A stretch of DNA of 64,000 bases from Methanosarcina horonobensis HB-1 = JCM 15518 (GCF_000970285.1 NZ_CP009516.1:1157036-1221035); one strand, 5' to 3'; shown: positions 17,161 to 26,274, numbered from the stretch's first letter. Made by a program: numbers and translations. Notes: generated by a model not told the origin, from the sequence alone.

Positions 17161-18297
17161 TTAAAAATTCTTAAATGCCACTACTTTACTCGTCTCAAGT
17201 CTAACCAGACATAAACCACCTTCATGCAGCTCCAGGGAATCAACAAACTGCGCAGGCACTTCTGCAGTCCGGCTTTTGTTGCGTTTGACAAGTTTAAGGG
17301 TAATTCTTTTTTTAGGTCCTTTATTTATAATGCTGTTCACATGTGCAGAATAAATGTTTTCTTCCTGATCTTCAGAACCGGAGTCAGCTCGAAGAAGAGT
17401 TATGTTCTCAGGGTGGATTCCCCAGGAAACTTTATCTCCTGCTTTGAAATTCGGGGATTTTATTTTTATTTTCATGTCTCCGCTTTTTAGCACTGTTCTT
17501 TTTGACTCTTCACCATGTTCTTCCACATAAGCATCGTCAAAAATGTTTGATATGCCAATGAGTTCTGCCACATGCAGGTTTTCAGGATGATAGAAGATTT
17601 CCTCCGGGGTTCCGAACTGCTGAACTTTCCCCTCATATAAGATAAGAATTCTGTCGGCCAGCAGGAAAGCTTCTTCAAGGTTGTGGGTTATGAACAACAA
17701 CGGTATTCCAATCTTGTTTTGCAAGTTTTTTATTTTATCGGCAAGTTCTGTTCTTATTTCCATATCAAGTGCGGAAAAGGGTTCATCAAGAAGAAGAATT
17801 CCCGGTTTGGGAGCCAAGGCTCTTGCCAGAGCTACCCTCTGCTTCTGCCCACCTGAAAGTTGAGAAGGATAACGTTTTTCCAGTTCCTCAATATGGAGAA
17901 GGTTCAGCTTTTCCATAACCCTTACTCCCCTTTCCTCTTTTTCCCAACCTTTGAGACCGCATTCTATGTTTTTTCTAACGTTCATATGAGGAAAGAGTGT
18001 ATAATTCTGAAACACATATCCAAGGTTGCGTTTCTGGATGGGCAGATCAATTTTCTGGTCTTTGTAGAAATAAACTTTATTTCCGACAGTTATTTTTCCA
18101 CTATCAGGTTCCGTGATTCCTGAAATGCACTTAAACAATGTGGTTTTTCCTGATCCCGAAGGCCCAAAAAGTACAACAAGTTCGTTTTCCATTTCAAAGC
18201 TGACATCCAGCGTAAAAGCTTTCTTAATACTTTTTTTCCTCTTGACTTCAGCTTCACTATACCGTTTTTTAAGGTCAACTTTAACGCCCAATCTCAT
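17161..18297 (-). CDS. modC: Molybdate ABC transporter ATPase
   Basis: 378 residues. Walker A FGPSGSGKTT (about 44-53), signature LSGGQKQRVALARALAPKPG (20), Walker B LLLDEPFSALD, His in FITHN. The C-terminal third has a TOBE-like domain (VSWGIHPENITLL...), as in ModC. It starts inside the last codons of modB (ATGA overlap at 18294-18297), so translation is coupled. It energises uptake of molybdate (or tungstate), needed for formylmethanofuran dehydrogenase. Confidence 0.88.
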   Translation of the reverse strand: MRLGVKVDLKKRYSEAEVKRKKSIKKAFTLDVSFEMENELVVLFGPSGSGKTTLFKCISGITEPDSGKITVGNKVYFYKDQKIDLPIQKRNLGYVFQNYTLFPHMNVRKNIECGLKGWEKEERGVRVMEKLNLLHIEELEKRYPSQLSGGQKQRVALARALAPKPGILLLDEPFSALDMEIRTELADKIKNLQNKIGIPLLFITHNLEEAFLLADRILILYEGKVQQFGTPEEIFYHPENLHVAELIGISNIFDDAYVEEHGEESKRTVLKSGDMKIKIKSPNFKAGDKVSWGIHPENITLLRADSGSEDQEENIYSAHVNSIINKGPKKRITLKLVKRNKSRTAEVPAQFVDSLELHEGGLCLVRLETSKVVAFKNF

Positions 18298-18971
18298 ACC
18301 TCTAATTTTCCTGCGAATCTGCCAGTCAGTGCGATGGTCAGCAGAGACATAAATACCAGGATTAAAACCAGTACCTGGGCAAGTTCGTTATTTCCTGCCT
18401 GAAATGCGCTGTATATTGAAACAGACATAGTGTTCGTTTTTCCCGGAATATTTCCTGCCAGCATGAGGGTTGCTCCGAATTCTCCAATGGCCCTGGCAAA
18501 ACTGAGTATCAGCCCTGCAAGTACTCCTTTTTTTGCAAGAGGGAGTGTTATTTGCAGAGCAGTCTCAAGTTCACTTTTTCCAAGGATATAGGCAGCATAC
18601 TCAATTTCCCTGTCCACTGCTTCAATGGCTGCTTTTGCTGTATATACCATCAGGGGAAGAGAAACCGTATAAGCTGCAATAACTGCTGCCTGCCAGGTAA
18701 ACATTATCCCTCTCCCCATAACATCAAAAATCAATTGGCCTAAAAACCCGTTTCTTCCCACCAGAATCACAAGAATGTAACCGATTACTGTAGGGGGAAG
18801 GACAAGGGGGAGAGTTATGAGCAACTCCAAAAGTCCTTTTCCCCGGAATTCACGCCTTGCAAACACATAGGCTATGGTTACACCGCTGCATAGTACGAAA
18901 ATGGACGATATGGTTACTATCCAGAGCGTGAGGGATAAAGGAAACCATATCTTGTCAAGCATGGAGATCAT
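18294..18971 (-). CDS. modB: Molybdate ABC transporter permease
   Basis: 225 residues with five to six membrane segments. The EAA loop IEYAAYILGKSELETALQIT and the following ARAIGEFGATLMLAGNIPGK (20) are characteristic of ModB/CysTWA-type permeases. It lies 18 bases after modA and overlaps modC by four bases. Confidence 0.9.
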   Translation of the reverse strand: MISMLDKIWFPLSLTLWIVTISSIFVLCSGVTIAYVFARREFRGKGLLELLITLPLVLPPTVIGYILVILVGRNGFLGQLIFDVMGRGIMFTWQAAVIAAYTVSLPLMVYTAKAAIEAVDREIEYAAYILGKSELETALQITLPLAKKGVLAGLILSFARAIGEFGATLMLAGNIPGKTNTMSVSIYSAFQAGNNELAQVLVLILVFMSLLTIALTGRFAGKLEV

Positions 18972-18989
18972 ATCTTTTAGTTAATGATT

Positions 18990-19817
18990 TTATTTGGATC
19001 CGGAAGTAAATCCGTATTCTTCCAGTATTTCCTGTCCTTCTTCTCCTGTTACGTAATCCAGGAATGCCTGTGCCTCTTCTTTGTTTTCAGAAGCAGAAAC
19101 CACAGCTATCGGATAGCTAATAGGGATACTTACAGGCACAATGGCGACGATTTTTATCGTTCCTGTGTCTGCAGTCTTTGCGTCAGTCATGTACACAAAA
19201 CCTGCGTCTACTTCTCCTCTTTCAACGTATGTAAGAACCTGTTTGACGTCTTCTCCAAGTACAAACTTGTTTTCCGTCTGATTCCATAAATCTGCTTCAG
19301 TCAATACAGTGCGTGTATAGTTTCCTACAGGAACAGTGTCAGGATTTCCAATTGTGATTCTCTCAACTTCGGGGGAGGTCAGGTCTTCTATTCCGGTTAT
19401 GTTGAGGGTACTGCTTGCAGGGACTATGAGCACAAGGGAGTTCCGGGCAAAGTCTTTCCTTGTACTATTATCTATCAGTTCCTTTCCGGCAAGTGTGTCC
19501 ATGTTTTTCTGGTCAGCCGAAGCAAAAACATCAACCGGAGCTCCTCCTTCTATTTGCGTACGCAGATTCCCTGAACTTCCAAAGTTGAAATTCACGTCTA
19601 TGTTAGGGTTTTCAGTCTCAAACTGTGATTCCATATCCGTAAAAGCTTCGGTAAGGCTGGCAGCTGCAGAAACCATAATCTCAGACTCCTGCTCAGAAAC
19701 CTGAGTTTCTGCTGTGGGAGTACCAGTTTCGTTTGTAGCTTCGCTTCCATTATCAGTACATCCTATTGTAAGGAATACACCTAATAATACTAACAGAACT
19801 ACCAGTTCTTTTTTCAT
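18990..19817 (-). CDS. modA: Molybdate-binding lipoprotein
   Basis: 275 residues. Signal peptide with lipobox-like GVFLTIGC at ~15-22, then a Thr/Glu-rich linker. The mature domain begins IMVSAAASLTEAFTDM, the ModA oxyanion-binding strand-turn, followed by FGSSGNLRTQIEGGAPVDVF (20). The bacterial-type ModA pattern is clearer than the WtpA pattern. CAGGTG precedes the ATG. It heads a modABC operon; a ModE-like palindrome lies 89-112 bases upstream. Confidence 0.9.
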   Translation of the reverse strand: MKKELVVLLVLLGVFLTIGCTDNGSEATNETGTPTAETQVSEQESEIMVSAAASLTEAFTDMESQFETENPNIDVNFNFGSSGNLRTQIEGGAPVDVFASADQKNMDTLAGKELIDNSTRKDFARNSLVLIVPASSTLNITGIEDLTSPEVERITIGNPDTVPVGNYTRTVLTEADLWNQTENKFVLGEDVKQVLTYVERGEVDAGFVYMTDAKTADTGTIKIVAIVPVSIPISYPIAVVSASENKEEAQAFLDYVTGEEGQEILEEYGFTSGSK

Positions 19818-19905
19818 AGTTTCACCTGCGCAAAATACAAATCACTATTTTGTTTTTCTCCACAATTTTTTTCTCTTAATTACTTAATATGATTTCATGA
19901 TAAGC

Positions 19906-19929
19906 CGTTATGTTTATTAAAACACAACG
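19906..19929. promoter_or_regulatory. ModE-like palindrome upstream of modA
   Basis: Arms CGTTATGT (19906-19913) and ACACAACG (19922-19929) are inverted repeats with one mismatch, separated by eight AT bases. The CGTTAT...AACG layout recalls ModE operators. It lies between modA and the divergent FwdB-like fragment and could control either. Confidence 0.4.
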
Positions 19930-20161
19930 ATCCTTTTGTATTTTTATAGTATAAGAAGATTCCCGAATTTGCTATTATTCGGAGCTAAATTTTTAGAGAG
20001 TAGAGTCCAAATAATTGTGAAATAAGTGAAGTCACTTCTCAAGACTATTGAGATAAGATAAATCCACACTCTGCAGATCTACACCGCTATACATTATCTG
20101 ACTTTTCTGGAAAAGAATGTCGAAAATATAGTTTTGAAAGTTAATACTGAGAGCTGTGATT

Positions 20162-20425
20162 ATGTTCTCCAAAAACATAATCTGTTCTGCCTGTGGGGCT
20201 GCTTGCGACGATATTCAGGTTGAATTCAGGAACGGAACAATCGAAGCTAAAAATGTATGTAAGATAGGAAATGTCAGATTTAAGGTGATTAAAAGTTCAC
20301 AGAGGTTCAGGCAGCCTCTTATAAGGCTTGAAGGAAAATTAACACCTATTTCCTGGGACGAAACCCTTGAGAAAGCTGCTGATATCCTTGTCTCAGCGAA
20401 ACGCCCTCTGCTTTTCAAAAAGTAA
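20162..20425 (+). pseudogene. N-terminal fragment of formylmethanofuran dehydrogenase subunit B
   Basis: 87 residues from the ATG at 20162 (GTG at 20156 possible). IICSACGAACDDIQVEF carries the CxxC..CDD cysteine cluster that opens FwdB/FmdB, and LTPISWDETLEKAADILVSA is the next conserved block. The ORF ends at RPLLFKK where the real subunit (over 400 residues) continues to the molybdopterin site. It therefore cannot bind the cofactor. It is either a relic or a small domesticated Fe-S protein. Its place beside modABC fits a former molybdenum-enzyme locus. Confidence 0.7.
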
Positions 20426-20793
20426 TGAAGATACTTTAAAACAGCTTTTTAAGAAAATCAAAGAAAAAAATCTAAAGTAAAAGTGAAGAAAGACAGAATA
20501 TGTTTGCATAAGTTTTTGGCTGCTGATAATACTCTAGGCAGCCGGTAAACTTCGGGAACAAAACTCATCTTTAAACCCCATTGTTTTCTTTCCGAGCTCT
20601 GAAGAATCTGGACTTTGTTACCAGAGTCTCCGTTACAAGAACCTTCACTATGATAGGTCTTCAGTATAAGGCATTTTATAAGATTAACTCATATAATCAA
20701 CTGTTTTGGTTCTTTATTTTTTGATTATTTTCAGCTTTTTATTTTTTAAGCTGGACAGGTCATTGACAATTTATTTGTCTGTGGGTGGTGAAG
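20426..20793. other. Intergenic region without a gene
   Basis: About 370 bases between the FwdB fragment and the Met/Gly-rich protein. I see no further FwdB similarity in any frame and no tRNA. T-rich stretches around 20700-20750 may hold the downstream promoter. Confidence 0.4.
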
Positions 20794-22383
20794 ATGAAAG
20801 TAAAGTTGAAAATGAAACGTTTAGATCTATCTGTATTTTGTGCACTTTTGATTGTGGCCCTGGGAGTATCTCCTGCTCTTGCCCAGATGGGGCAGGGTGG
20901 AAACATTGATGGTATGGGCCGGGGGATGGGCCAGGGAATGAGTCCGGGAATGGGTCCGGGAATGGGCCAGGGTATGATGAATGGTTACGGGTTTGACCGG
21001 TACGACAGCAGATTTGCAGGCTTCGGATCAATAACTTTCGAAGAAGTCTGCAATAATTTCGGAGTTCCGGTTGAAACTGCTCTCTCTGACCTCAATCTTC
21101 CGGAAGACATGGACACGAACCTTACAGTTCTGGAAGTCGAAGAGCAGTACGGAGTCTCAGGGCAGGAAATTGCGAGCTACATGGTCACGAACATGCAGCA
21201 GACGCCAACTTCTCTCAACGCCAGGCAGAGACTTCTTATGCGCCAGCAGGCCATACAGAACATGCGAGGCATGGGACAGGGAATGTATTTCATGCATCAT
21301 GGACGCTTTGCATACGGAAACTATACGACCTTCAGTTTTGATGCCGATATAGGCGAAGTCAGCAACTTTGCAGTCAATGGGGACCAGATTTTCGATTCGG
21401 TAACGATCTCCGATTTTGTCTTTAAGGAAGAACAGGTTGCAGGGGCAACAGCTATTTATTATGGGGAAAACAGCCGGATTTTACTTCATGACAACCCTAT
21501 GGGGGTCATGCAGATCATGGCTTTTGCCAACAAAACCGTTGATTTTAATCTCTCAGAAGGGACAGAAGCAAACGTGGATGCCGAACTTTCTCATGAGCTG
21601 GGTAATGCAATTATTGTAAATATAACCAAAAATAACTTTGAAGGGTCCCTTATTGTCTTCAAGAATTATCTTGCTACGGTTACTGATGACGAGCCACTGG
21701 AAGGGCTTGATGTTGAGGTTTCGGGTGACCAGGTAACGGTTACTCTTGTAAACAATAGCGTTGTCATGTTCCGAGCAACTCCAATGAACCCCTCTCTCAT
21801 GCAGACCGGGTACAGTTACGGTTCTCATGCTGCATACATGCACCAGGTACTTAACCGGGAAATTGCCCGCGGTAGAGTAGGAGCTGAAATCGCTCTCCGT
21901 GCAGGCGGAAATAATTCCTCCGTTGTGAACTACACTTCCATTGGTGTACATATCAGGGACAGGGATAGAGACCGTATAGTGCTAGGGGTGGATTCGAACC
22001 TTTCTGAGGGCAGGGTCATTACCGTAAACGTGGACAACGAAACCATCAACCTTTCTAACCCCGACCGTATCAGGCTTCGCATTGATGGGCAGGTAATTGA
22101 AAGAGCAGAAAACATAGATGAACTCTTTGCTGGCGGAACCCGTCCGCTCTGTTATTTAGTGCAGGAAAACGAAACCGCCACCATGGCCGTATATATTCCT
22201 GAATTTTCGGAGCGCGAAATTATAATTGACCTGGAGCCCGAAGCAGGGGAAGAAAGTGGAGAAGAAACAGGGGAAGAGGGAGCTACTGAGGAGGAAGGTG
22301 AGGCTAAACCTACGCCAGCTTTTGAGTTCGGATTTGGAGTTGCGTTGCTGGCTTCCTCGTACAGGCTGAAACGCAGGAAATAA
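20794..22383 (+). CDS. Exported Met/Gly-rich surface protein with C-terminal anchor
   Basis: 529 residues from the ATG at 20794 (GGGTGGTG just upstream; GTG at 20785 is the alternative). A signal peptide ends near SPALAQ. Residues ~35-75 are a low-complexity Met/Gly/Pro/Gln tract (repeated MGQGM, MGPGM). Then comes a short helical unit (FEEVCNNFGVPVETALSDL) like those in DUF4405-type proteins. The rest is beta-rich with no family I recognise. An acidic Glu/Gly tract and PTPAFEFGFGVALLASSYRL plus KRRK form a PGF-CTERM-like anchor lacking the PGF triplet. Probably an envelope protein; the Met tract could bind Cu(I) (inference). Confidence 0.8.
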   Translation: MKVKLKMKRLDLSVFCALLIVALGVSPALAQMGQGGNIDGMGRGMGQGMSPGMGPGMGQGMMNGYGFDRYDSRFAGFGSITFEEVCNNFGVPVETALSDLNLPEDMDTNLTVLEVEEQYGVSGQEIASYMVTNMQQTPTSLNARQRLLMRQQAIQNMRGMGQGMYFMHHGRFAYGNYTTFSFDADIGEVSNFAVNGDQIFDSVTISDFVFKEEQVAGATAIYYGENSRILLHDNPMGVMQIMAFANKTVDFNLSEGTEANVDAELSHELGNAIIVNITKNNFEGSLIVFKNYLATVTDDEPLEGLDVEVSGDQVTVTLVNNSVVMFRATPMNPSLMQTGYSYGSHAAYMHQVLNREIARGRVGAEIALRAGGNNSSVVNYTSIGVHIRDRDRDRIVLGVDSNLSEGRVITVNVDNETINLSNPDRIRLRIDGQVIERAENIDELFAGGTRPLCYLVQENETATMAVYIPEFSEREIIIDLEPEAGEESGEETGEEGATEEEGEAKPTPAFEFGFGVALLASSYRLKRRK

Positions 22384-22704
22384 GTAGTCTTTCCCAGTCT
22401 TTAAGTTTAGTATCACTGGAAAAATTGGATGCAGAGTTAATTGGATTCAAAACTTTGCATCATCTCTTTTATTTTTCAGTTTTTCTATTTTTTTAATCTT
22501 TGGTCTCTAATCAACTTTTTTATCATTCCGGAATCCGGGACGGAAGTTTTTCGGTTTTTCTCATTGCTCAGCACTGGATTGATCAGGGAAGCCTGTCAGT
22601 CAAATTAATACTTCCTTTCACCTGAAGCCCGTTTTTATCCAGGTAAATACATAACGTATCTGCAGCTTGGCTGGTGACCGGGTAAAAAGAAAGAGAAGAA
22701 AGAA
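22384..22704. other. Intergenic region between surface gene and IS element
   Basis: About 320 bases, T-rich, no ORF or RNA gene seen. Its last eight bases (AGAAAGAA, 22697-22704) are the left target duplication of the IS256-family element. Confidence 0.5.
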
Positions 22705-22761
22705 GGCAGTGTGCCTGAATTTCTGTAAAATTCTCTATACCTTTTTCCTCTTCTTTTTTGA

Positions 22762-23890
22762 TTACTGTTCCATTATTAAATACTTATTTCCTGTAATCCA
22801 CTCTTCATTAATATCAATCAGTATTGAGACTCGGAGTCTCAATACTGATTCCTGACTCGGGAATGCCCCTACTACCTTAGTTCTTCTTTTTATCTCCTTG
22901 TTAGTTCTCTCCATGATATTTGTTGTCCTTATTCTTCTCCAATGACTCTGTGGAAACTGCATATAATTCATTACATCATACTGGAAACTTTCAAGTGTAT
23001 CAGCTGCGCTTTTATATCCCATTTTATCCAGTTCTCTAATCAATTCCTGTAACTTCTGACGGTCTACCAATGCTTCTTTTATTTTATCTGCTACTTCTTT
23101 TTGCTTCTTTTTTGGAACCTTTTTTAGGGCTTGTCTTATCAGATGGACATGACACATTTGCCAGCTTGATCCAACAAAGGACTCTCTAACTGCTTTTTGT
23201 ATTCCTTTATGACCATCAGAAACAATTAACTTGACACCTCTTAACCCTCTTACTTTAAGGTCTTCGAATAGATCTTGCCAGAATAGAGAGTCTTCACTGT
23301 CTGCTAATCTTGCTCCAAGAATCTCACGATAACCGTCGTCCCTGACTCCGGGCAACTATGAAAAGAGCTTTATTTTCATAGTGAAGTCCATCTCTCACTT
23401 TGAGATAAGTCGCATCGATAAACAGATAAGGAATTTCGTGTTCTATTGGCTTTGATAAGAACTCTTCAACCTTTTGATCAAGTTCTTTAGTAATCCTGGA
23501 AACAGAAGAGGCTGAGATTCCCTCTACTCCTAAAGCAGTCATGATCTTATCCACCCTTCGGGTGGAAACACCTTGGAGATAAGATTCACTCACGGCAGCT
23601 AAAATGGCCTTTTCAACTCTTGAATACTTCTCAAAAACCTCTGTTTCAAAGGGAAACTCACGGAACTGAGGTTTTAATAATTCAAGTTCTCCATACTTGG
23701 TCAGGAGAGTACGGGGTTTGTAACCGTTTCTACTGGCTTTGCGAGAATCAGTCCTCTCATAACGTTTTGCACCAGATTGGAGGAGGGCTTCCTCCTCCAT
23801 TACAAGGTTTAAAAACCAGGTAATTAACTGGCGAATTCCATCTTCCTGATCGAAAAGATAATCTTTTATAAATGAGACGACATTAACCAT
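22762..23890 (-). pseudogene. IS256 (Mutator)-type transposase, frameshifted
   Basis: Two overlapping ORFs (23324-23890, N-terminal; 22762-23355, C-terminal) together make a full-length ~375-residue IS256 transposase. The DDE residues lie in LFIDATYLKV, LIVSDGHKGI and NIMERTNKEIKRRTKVVGAF (20). Removing one base (T at 23347, minus-strand A) joins IVAR to VRDDGYREILGA in one frame. The family does not use programmed frameshifting, so this copy is probably inactive unless the base is a sequencing error. Confidence 0.88.
22816..22850. repeat. 35-base perfect palindrome inside the transposase gene
   Basis: Arms of 17 bases (AATCAGTATTGAGACTC and its complement) flank a single G at 22833. It lies in the C-terminal coding part (VLRLRVSILID). 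The mRNA would form a very stable hairpin. Confidence 0.85.
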
Positions 23891-24109
23891 TGACTCTGCA
23901 TCCTGTTTTTTTTGTGGTGAAAGGAAAAGGATATAGAGTCAATCATATTTTACAGAACTTTCGGTACACTGCCAGAAAGAAATTGAGAGAAATAAAATAG
24001 AAGAAAAAAAGCAGGAAAAGAAAGTTTGAAAATACAACAAAAAAATGGTAAACGTAGAAAAGGGTTGTTATTTGTCAATTTTCTTCTTTTTTCTCTTTCT
24101 TGCGGGAAA

Positions 24110-24173
24110 GGCCGCTCTCCTTCGTCAAGCGTGACAAGAATCGTTTAGTATAGTGAATAATGTTGTATGGGTC
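24110..24173 (+). repeat. 64-bp direct repeat, copy 1
   Basis: Begins GGCCGCTCTCCTTCGTC and ends ATGGGTC. About 54 of 64 bases match 24495-24558. No ORF, tRNA or IS end was recognised in it. Confidence 0.8.
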
Positions 24174-24494
24174 AGAAAAATATCCTCTTATCACCGAAGG
24201 GGTTTTTTAAATCACTTGGTATCACAAACCTCCGCCAGCTTGTCTGGCGGCCCTACCCAAAAAGCAGAAGAAATTTGAAAAATTAGCAAAATAATAAAAA
24301 TAGATTGTAGAGAAAAGTATCTTTCAAGTATAGTTCAGTCCTATCTCTTTTAAGTCTTCTCAGATTTTTTGCTGTTTTTAATATTGTTTTCTAGCAATAT
24401 TACTGGTTTGTTATTGTTCCCTCCGATTTCTATTTATTCTCTAACTTTTATTTTTAACTTTTTCATTCTTCTTTCTTCTCTTCCTTTATGGACT

Positions 24495-24558
24495 GGCCGC
24501 TCTCCTTCGTCGAGCGTGACAAGAATGGTTTGGTGTAGCAAATAACCTTGCATGGGTC
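24495..24558 (+). repeat. 64-bp direct repeat, copy 2
   Basis: Second copy, 385 bases after the first and in the same orientation. The core GGCCGCTCTCCTTCGTC and AGCGTGACAAGAAT are identical in both. Confidence 0.8.
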
Positions 24559-24668
24559 GAAGTATTCGAATTTACTTCTTTCAGTTTTCTGCAACTCAGC
24601 TAACTCTATAACCTCTAAATGACGTAATTCGGGAGAAGCATCTTCTCAAACTTTTCTATAAAATCATG

Positions 24669-24679
24669 TATATATAAAT
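24669..24679 (+). promoter_or_regulatory. TATA box of DUF4139 gene B
   Basis: TATATATAAAT is centred about 26 bases before the ATG at 24701, with no Shine-Dalgarno sequence. A leaderless message is implied, as for copy A. Confidence 0.65.
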
Positions 24680-24700
24680 CTGAACTCCAATAATTATACT

Positions 24701-26197
24701 ATGGGAGTGAAGAAACACTTTTTATGGTTAATTATAGGGCTTACAGGGTTTATATTACTTTTTTCAGCTTATATGCCTCTACACCCTGAAGGAATTGCTC
24801 AGGCAAACGCATCCGGCAGTGAAGGAAATCATACCGGATCGGACTCGGGAATTTCTGTTGAAACCTCGACTGTAAACCCTCTCGGAATTATGGCTTCAGG
24901 AACCGTTGAAACCAATAGGGATCTTGAGCTTACCATCTATGAACAGGAACTTGCTCTTGTAAAAGAAAGGAGGGAAATTGAACTTGAAAGTGGGGAGAAC
25001 CGTGTGGAATATACTGACATTGCTTCCGGAATTATCCCTGCATCGGTTATGGTAGAAGACCCTGAAAATGACGAAGTTACTATCCTTGAACAGAATTATG
25101 AGTATGACCTCCTGAGCAGCTCCAGTTTGCTTGAAAAATATCTCGGCAGAGAGATTACAGTAGCAGGCGTAAACGGTGAGACTTATACTGGGAGGCTGCT
25201 GAGCCATGAAGGAGAAGGATTAGTCCTTGAGACCGAGACAGGTGAAGCTGTAGTTATCAGGGAGATGGCAAAGATAGAGCTGCAGAACGCCTCCGAGCTT
25301 TCAACAAAGCCGACTATTGTCTGGCAGATCTACTCTCCTGTTTCCGGGACTCGTGAACTTCTCACTTCCTACCTGACAGAAGGGATAGGCTGGAAAGCAA
25401 ATTACATCCTGAAAAGCAATGAGGATGACACGCAGGCTGATATAAGGGGCTGGGTAAACATTGACAACAGTGCAGGCATTACTTATGAGAATGCAACTTT
25501 GAAACTTGTCTCAGGGGAAATAAATCGCGTATCTCCGCCGGTGCAACCTCTGGCCGAACGTGCGGAAGAAGCAGCAGTAGCTGAAGATCAGGCTGCACCT
25601 TCCTTTACCCGAGAAACCCTTTCCGAGTATCATCTCTATACCCTTGACAGGCCGGCAACTCTTAATAACAACCAGGAAAAACAGATCTCACTTTTCTCTG
25701 CGGACTCCGTGCCCGTAGATAAGGAGCTTATCTATGACAGTGCTCTGGGGGAGAGAGTCAGGGTTTTCCTTACTCTTGAAAACTCAAATGAAACCGGGCT
25801 TGGAATGTCTCTTCCGGCAGGTTTGGCAAGGGTTTATAAAGCCGACTCTGCAGGAGAACTGCAGTTTCTGGGTGAAGACAGTATAGAACATACTCCTGAA
25901 GGTGAGGAGCTGAAAGTGGCTGTGGGTTCAGCCTTTGACCTTACGGTCACACGAAACCAGACAGAGTACCAGCATATCAGCGATAACGTAGAAAGGGTCA
26001 GTTATGAAATCGAAATTAACAACAGCAGATCTGAACCTCAGCCTGTTACTGTGGTGGAACATCTTTATGGAGACTGGGAGATTCTGGAAAGTTCGGACGA
26101 GTATGAAAAAACCGATGCTTTTACCATTGAATTCAGAGTAACGGTTCCTGCAAATGGGACGAAAACAATTACCTATACCGTGGAGAATCGATTTTAA
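24701..26197 (+). CDS. DUF4139 domain protein, exported (copy B)
   Basis: 498 residues with an N-terminal signal-anchor (FLWLIIGLTGFILLFSAYM). It is collinear with the gene at 2609: ELTIYEQELALVKERREIEL, VWQIYSPVSGTRELLTSYLT, LYTLDRPATLNNNQEKQISL and a final TVPANGTKTITYTVENRF. Function of the family is not established; location outside the membrane is likely. A perfect terminator follows at 26275. Confidence 0.85.
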   Translation: MGVKKHFLWLIIGLTGFILLFSAYMPLHPEGIAQANASGSEGNHTGSDSGISVETSTVNPLGIMASGTVETNRDLELTIYEQELALVKERREIELESGENRVEYTDIASGIIPASVMVEDPENDEVTILEQNYEYDLLSSSSLLEKYLGREITVAGVNGETYTGRLLSHEGEGLVLETETGEAVVIREMAKIELQNASELSTKPTIVWQIYSPVSGTRELLTSYLTEGIGWKANYILKSNEDDTQADIRGWVNIDNSAGITYENATLKLVSGEINRVSPPVQPLAERAEEAAVAEDQAAPSFTRETLSEYHLYTLDRPATLNNNQEKQISLFSADSVPVDKELIYDSALGERVRVFLTLENSNETGLGMSLPAGLARVYKADSAGELQFLGEDSIEHTPEGEELKVAVGSAFDLTVTRNQTEYQHISDNVERVSYEIEINNSRSEPQPVTVVEHLYGDWEILESSDEYEKTDAFTIEFRVTVPANGTKTITYTVENRF

Positions 26198-26274
26198 GAA
26201 CAATGCCTTTAATCGGGGTTCTGCAGAGGAAAAGTTGAAGGTTGAATATGAAGTAAAAATCTTAGAACTTACGT

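Larger units (their letters stand above)
22705..23973 (-). mobile_element. IS256-family insertion sequence, 1269 bp, with 8-bp target duplication
   Basis: The ends are imperfect inverted repeats, 23 of 27 matching: 22705-22731 (GGCAGTGTGCC...TTCTGTAAAAT) and the complement of 23947-23973. AGAAAGAA flanks both ends (22697-22704 and 23974-23981), the 8-bp duplication expected for this family. The single transposase gene inside is frameshifted. A solo copy of the right end occurs at 53779-54394. Confidence 0.9.
23974..24700. other. Repeat-bearing intergenic region before DUF4139 gene B
   Basis: 727 AT-rich bases, no credible ORF. It contains the 64-base repeat pair (listed separately), a 7-bp GC hairpin CCGCCAG-CTTGT-CTGGCGG at 24232-24250, and the promoter of the DUF4139 gene at its right end. 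Confidence 0.6.

Noticed and set aside
22800-22860. Possible rho-independent terminator at the IS
   Set aside because: The palindrome is inside the transposase coding frame and lacks a following T-run on the coding strand; recorded as a palindrome instead.
24110-24558. CRISPR array
   Set aside because: Only two repeat copies, 64 bases long and 385 apart; no spacer pattern and no cas genes.
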